From: Roseomonas sp. CECT 9278
GTDB lineage: Bacteria; Pseudomonadota; Alphaproteobacteria; Acetobacterales; Acetobacteraceae
DNA length: 64,000 nt
Direction of reading: 5' to 3'
Assembly: GCF_918698155.1 (NCBI RefSeq)
Contig: NZ_CAKKLX010000008.1
Coordinates: 62,001 to 126,000 of the forward strand
Below the pieces are notes generated by a model that saw only the letters and a list, made by a program, of their open reading frames with translations, was not told the origin of the DNA and ran no database searches. A program made the position numbers and the translations under genes. This document shows positions 62,708 through 64,000 of the stretch, piece after piece; position 1 is the first letter of the stretch; every line of letters starts with the position of its first letter.

Positions 62708-63570
62708 GCGCGACCTCCATCGCCGCCGAAAGCCCGACGCGCCGCGCCATCCACCGCTTCCTGCGCCATCGCCTGGCGGTGTTCGGCCTGGTCATCGTCG
62801 TGCTGTTCATCGCGGTCGCCATCCTCGCGCCGCTCATCGCGCCCCATGACCCGCTGCAGACGTCCTGGTCGCGCATCCGCAAGGAGCCCTCCTGGGCGCA
62901 TTGGATGGGCACGGACGAGAACGGGCGCGACGTCCTCTCGCGCGTGATCTGGGGTGCGCGGGCCTCGCTGATGGCGGGCGTGATCTCGGTGCTCGGCGCG
63001 CTCATCATGGGCGTGCCGCTCGGGCTGCTGGCGGGGCTGGCGGGCGGCTGGGTCGATGCGGTGGTCTCGCGCATCGCCGATGCCATGCTCTCGGTGCCGT
63101 TCCTGATCCTGGCGATCGCGCTCGCGGCCTTCCTGGGGCCGGCGCTGGAGAATGCGATGCTCGCCATTGCCATCACCGCGTCGCCGGTCTTCGTGCGCCT
63201 GGCGCGCGGCATGGCGCTGGACGCGAAATCGACCGACTGGGTGGAAGCCGCGCGCGCGCTGGGCAACCCGCCCTGGCGCATCGCCTTCGTGCATGTGCTG
63301 CCCAACATCATCCCCCCACTTCTGGTGCAGGCGACACTCGCCATCGCGGAAGCGATCATCGCCGAGGCCGCGCTGTCCTTCCTCGGCCTGGGGATGCAGC
63401 CGCCCAACCCGTCCTGGGGGTCGATGCTGAATTCCTCGCAGCGGTTCCTGACGCAGGCGCCGTGGCTGTCGATCTTCCCGGGTGTGACCATCATGATCGT
63501 GGTGCTGGCCTTCAACCTGATGGGCGACGGGCTGCGCGACGCGCTCGACCCGCGGGCCGACAAGAAATGA
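62704..63570 (+). CDS. dppC: Dipeptide/oligopeptide-type ABC transporter permease, DppC-like
   Basis: 288 residues. N-terminal helix (RLAVFGLVIVVLFIAVAILAPLIAPHDPL), HWMGTDENGRDVLSRVIWGARASL and the C-terminal EAAxSFLGLGMQPPNPSWGSML block are the DppC/OppC signature. Starts within the stop of the unknown membrane protein and overlaps the phosphatase gene by 4 bp. Confidence 0.95.
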   Translation: MSATSIAAESPTRRAIHRFLRHRLAVFGLVIVVLFIAVAILAPLIAPHDPLQTSWSRIRKEPSWAHWMGTDENGRDVLSRVIWGARASLMAGVISVLGALIMGVPLGLLAGLAGGWVDAVVSRIADAMLSVPFLILAIALAAFLGPALENAMLAIAITASPVFVRLARGMALDAKSTDWVEAARALGNPPWRIAFVHVLPNIIPPLLVQATLAIAEAIIAEAALSFLGLGMQPPNPSWGSMLNSSQRFLTQAPWLSIFPGVTIMIVVLAFNLMGDGLRDALDPRADKK

Positions 63571-64000
63571 TCGCCCTGCGGCCTGCGCCCGCCGCCCTGC
63601 CGCGTGGGCGGCGCATCTACGCCATCGGCGACATCCACGGCTCCATCGCGCAGCTGCGCGACCTGCACGTGCAGATCGCCGCCGACCTGCGCGCGCGGCC
63701 GGTGCCCTCCGCGCTGCTGATCCACCTGGGCGACTACGTCGACAAGGGCGGCGACAGCCGCGCCGTGCTCGATCACCTGATCGAGGCCGACCCGGTGCCG
63801 GGCATCGACACGCTCAACCTGACCGGCAACCACGAGGAGACGATGCTCGCGGCGCTGGATGGCGACGGTGCCGCGGCGGCGGATTGGCTGTGGGGCGGCG
63901 GCCGCGCCACGCTCGATGCCTGGGGCATCCCGCCCGAGACCCCGCGCGAGGACTGGCCGCAGCACTTCGCACCCGGCCACCTGCGCTTCCTGCGCCGGCT
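63567..64000 (+). CDS. Metallophosphoesterase (Ser/Thr phosphatase-like), 5' part
   Basis: The first 144 codons; the gene continues past the right edge. The metal-site motifs of PPP-type phosphoesterases are complete: GDIHGS at about residue 22, GDYVDKGGDSR and GNHEETM. Overlap of 4 bp with dppC makes it the last seen gene of the transporter operon. It may hydrolyse a phosphorylated or nucleotide substrate; the link to transport is unexplained. Confidence 0.9.
   Translation, partial: MIALRPAPAALPRGRRIYAIGDIHGSIAQLRDLHVQIAADLRARPVPSALLIHLGDYVDKGGDSRAVLDHLIEADPVPGIDTLNLTGNHEETMLAALDGDGAAAADWLWGGGRATLDAWGIPPETPREDWPQHFAPGHLRFLRR

Overview
The window is chromosomal DNA from a very GC-rich alphaproteobacterium. 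The gene families and their order look like a Roseomonas-type member of the Acetobacteraceae; this is inferred from content, since no rRNA is present. Evidence includes many solute-binding-protein transporters with twin-arginine leaders, a SorAB-like sulfite dehydrogenase, Acetobacteraceae-style lpxB and hisI, and tight ATGA operons. There are about 66 protein genes, one tRNA, and almost no mobile-element genes.

Layout. 1-7.4 kb: a PotABCD-type ABC importer built into a catabolic cluster (FAD oxidoreductase and amidohydrolase on the minus strand; binding protein, GhrA-like reductase, class II aldolase, ATPase and two permeases on the plus strand). 7.4-14.4 kb: a membrane protein with an N-terminal HTH, an amidinotransferase-family enzyme, a GNAT/nitrilase/lpxB operon, a composite palindromic repeat, an FGE-fold secreted protein, hisI, and a Zur-like regulator. 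14.5-16.4 kb: two tandem copies of a Rap1a/Tai-like secreted protein plus glycine-zipper lipoprotein. 16.4-19.8 kb: a NUDIX/AlaX/sulfurtransferase/MetC operon. 19.8-31 kb: a DMT exporter, a GAF histidine kinase, an AraC regulator ending inside a repeat, ParA/CopD/GNAT, a chemoreceptor, SorAB and Nnr. 31-36.9 kb: a low-GC leader before a small unknown protein, a 28-bp minisatellite, malonyl-CoA decarboxylase, and an AceE-like transketolase. 37.3-39.4 kb: tRNA-Leu(UAG), then an enlarged trigger factor and a strong intrinsic terminator. 39.5-51.2 kb: a Liv-type ABC operon in which five paralogous binding-protein genes sit between livGF and livHM, followed by DUF1330 and a flavin monooxygenase. 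51.3-57.3 kb: PPK2, a TctC-type protein, a divergent AsnC/HPPD pair, and a chemoreceptor with a PilZ tail. 57.3-64 kb: a dipeptide-type ABC operon with an unknown membrane protein between its permeases and a phosphatase at its end (cut by the window edge).

The two most unusual items are: (1) the trigger factor (612 residues instead of about 430-450), whose FKBP-type PPIase domain is split by an in-frame block of about 165 residues resembling a beta-sandwich domain of phage tail/fibre proteins; and (2) the run of five tandem binding-protein genes serving a single Liv permease set. The duplicated Rap1a-like/lipoprotein cassette and two repeat systems (a 28-bp tandem array and a 63-bp palindromic element) also deserve attention.
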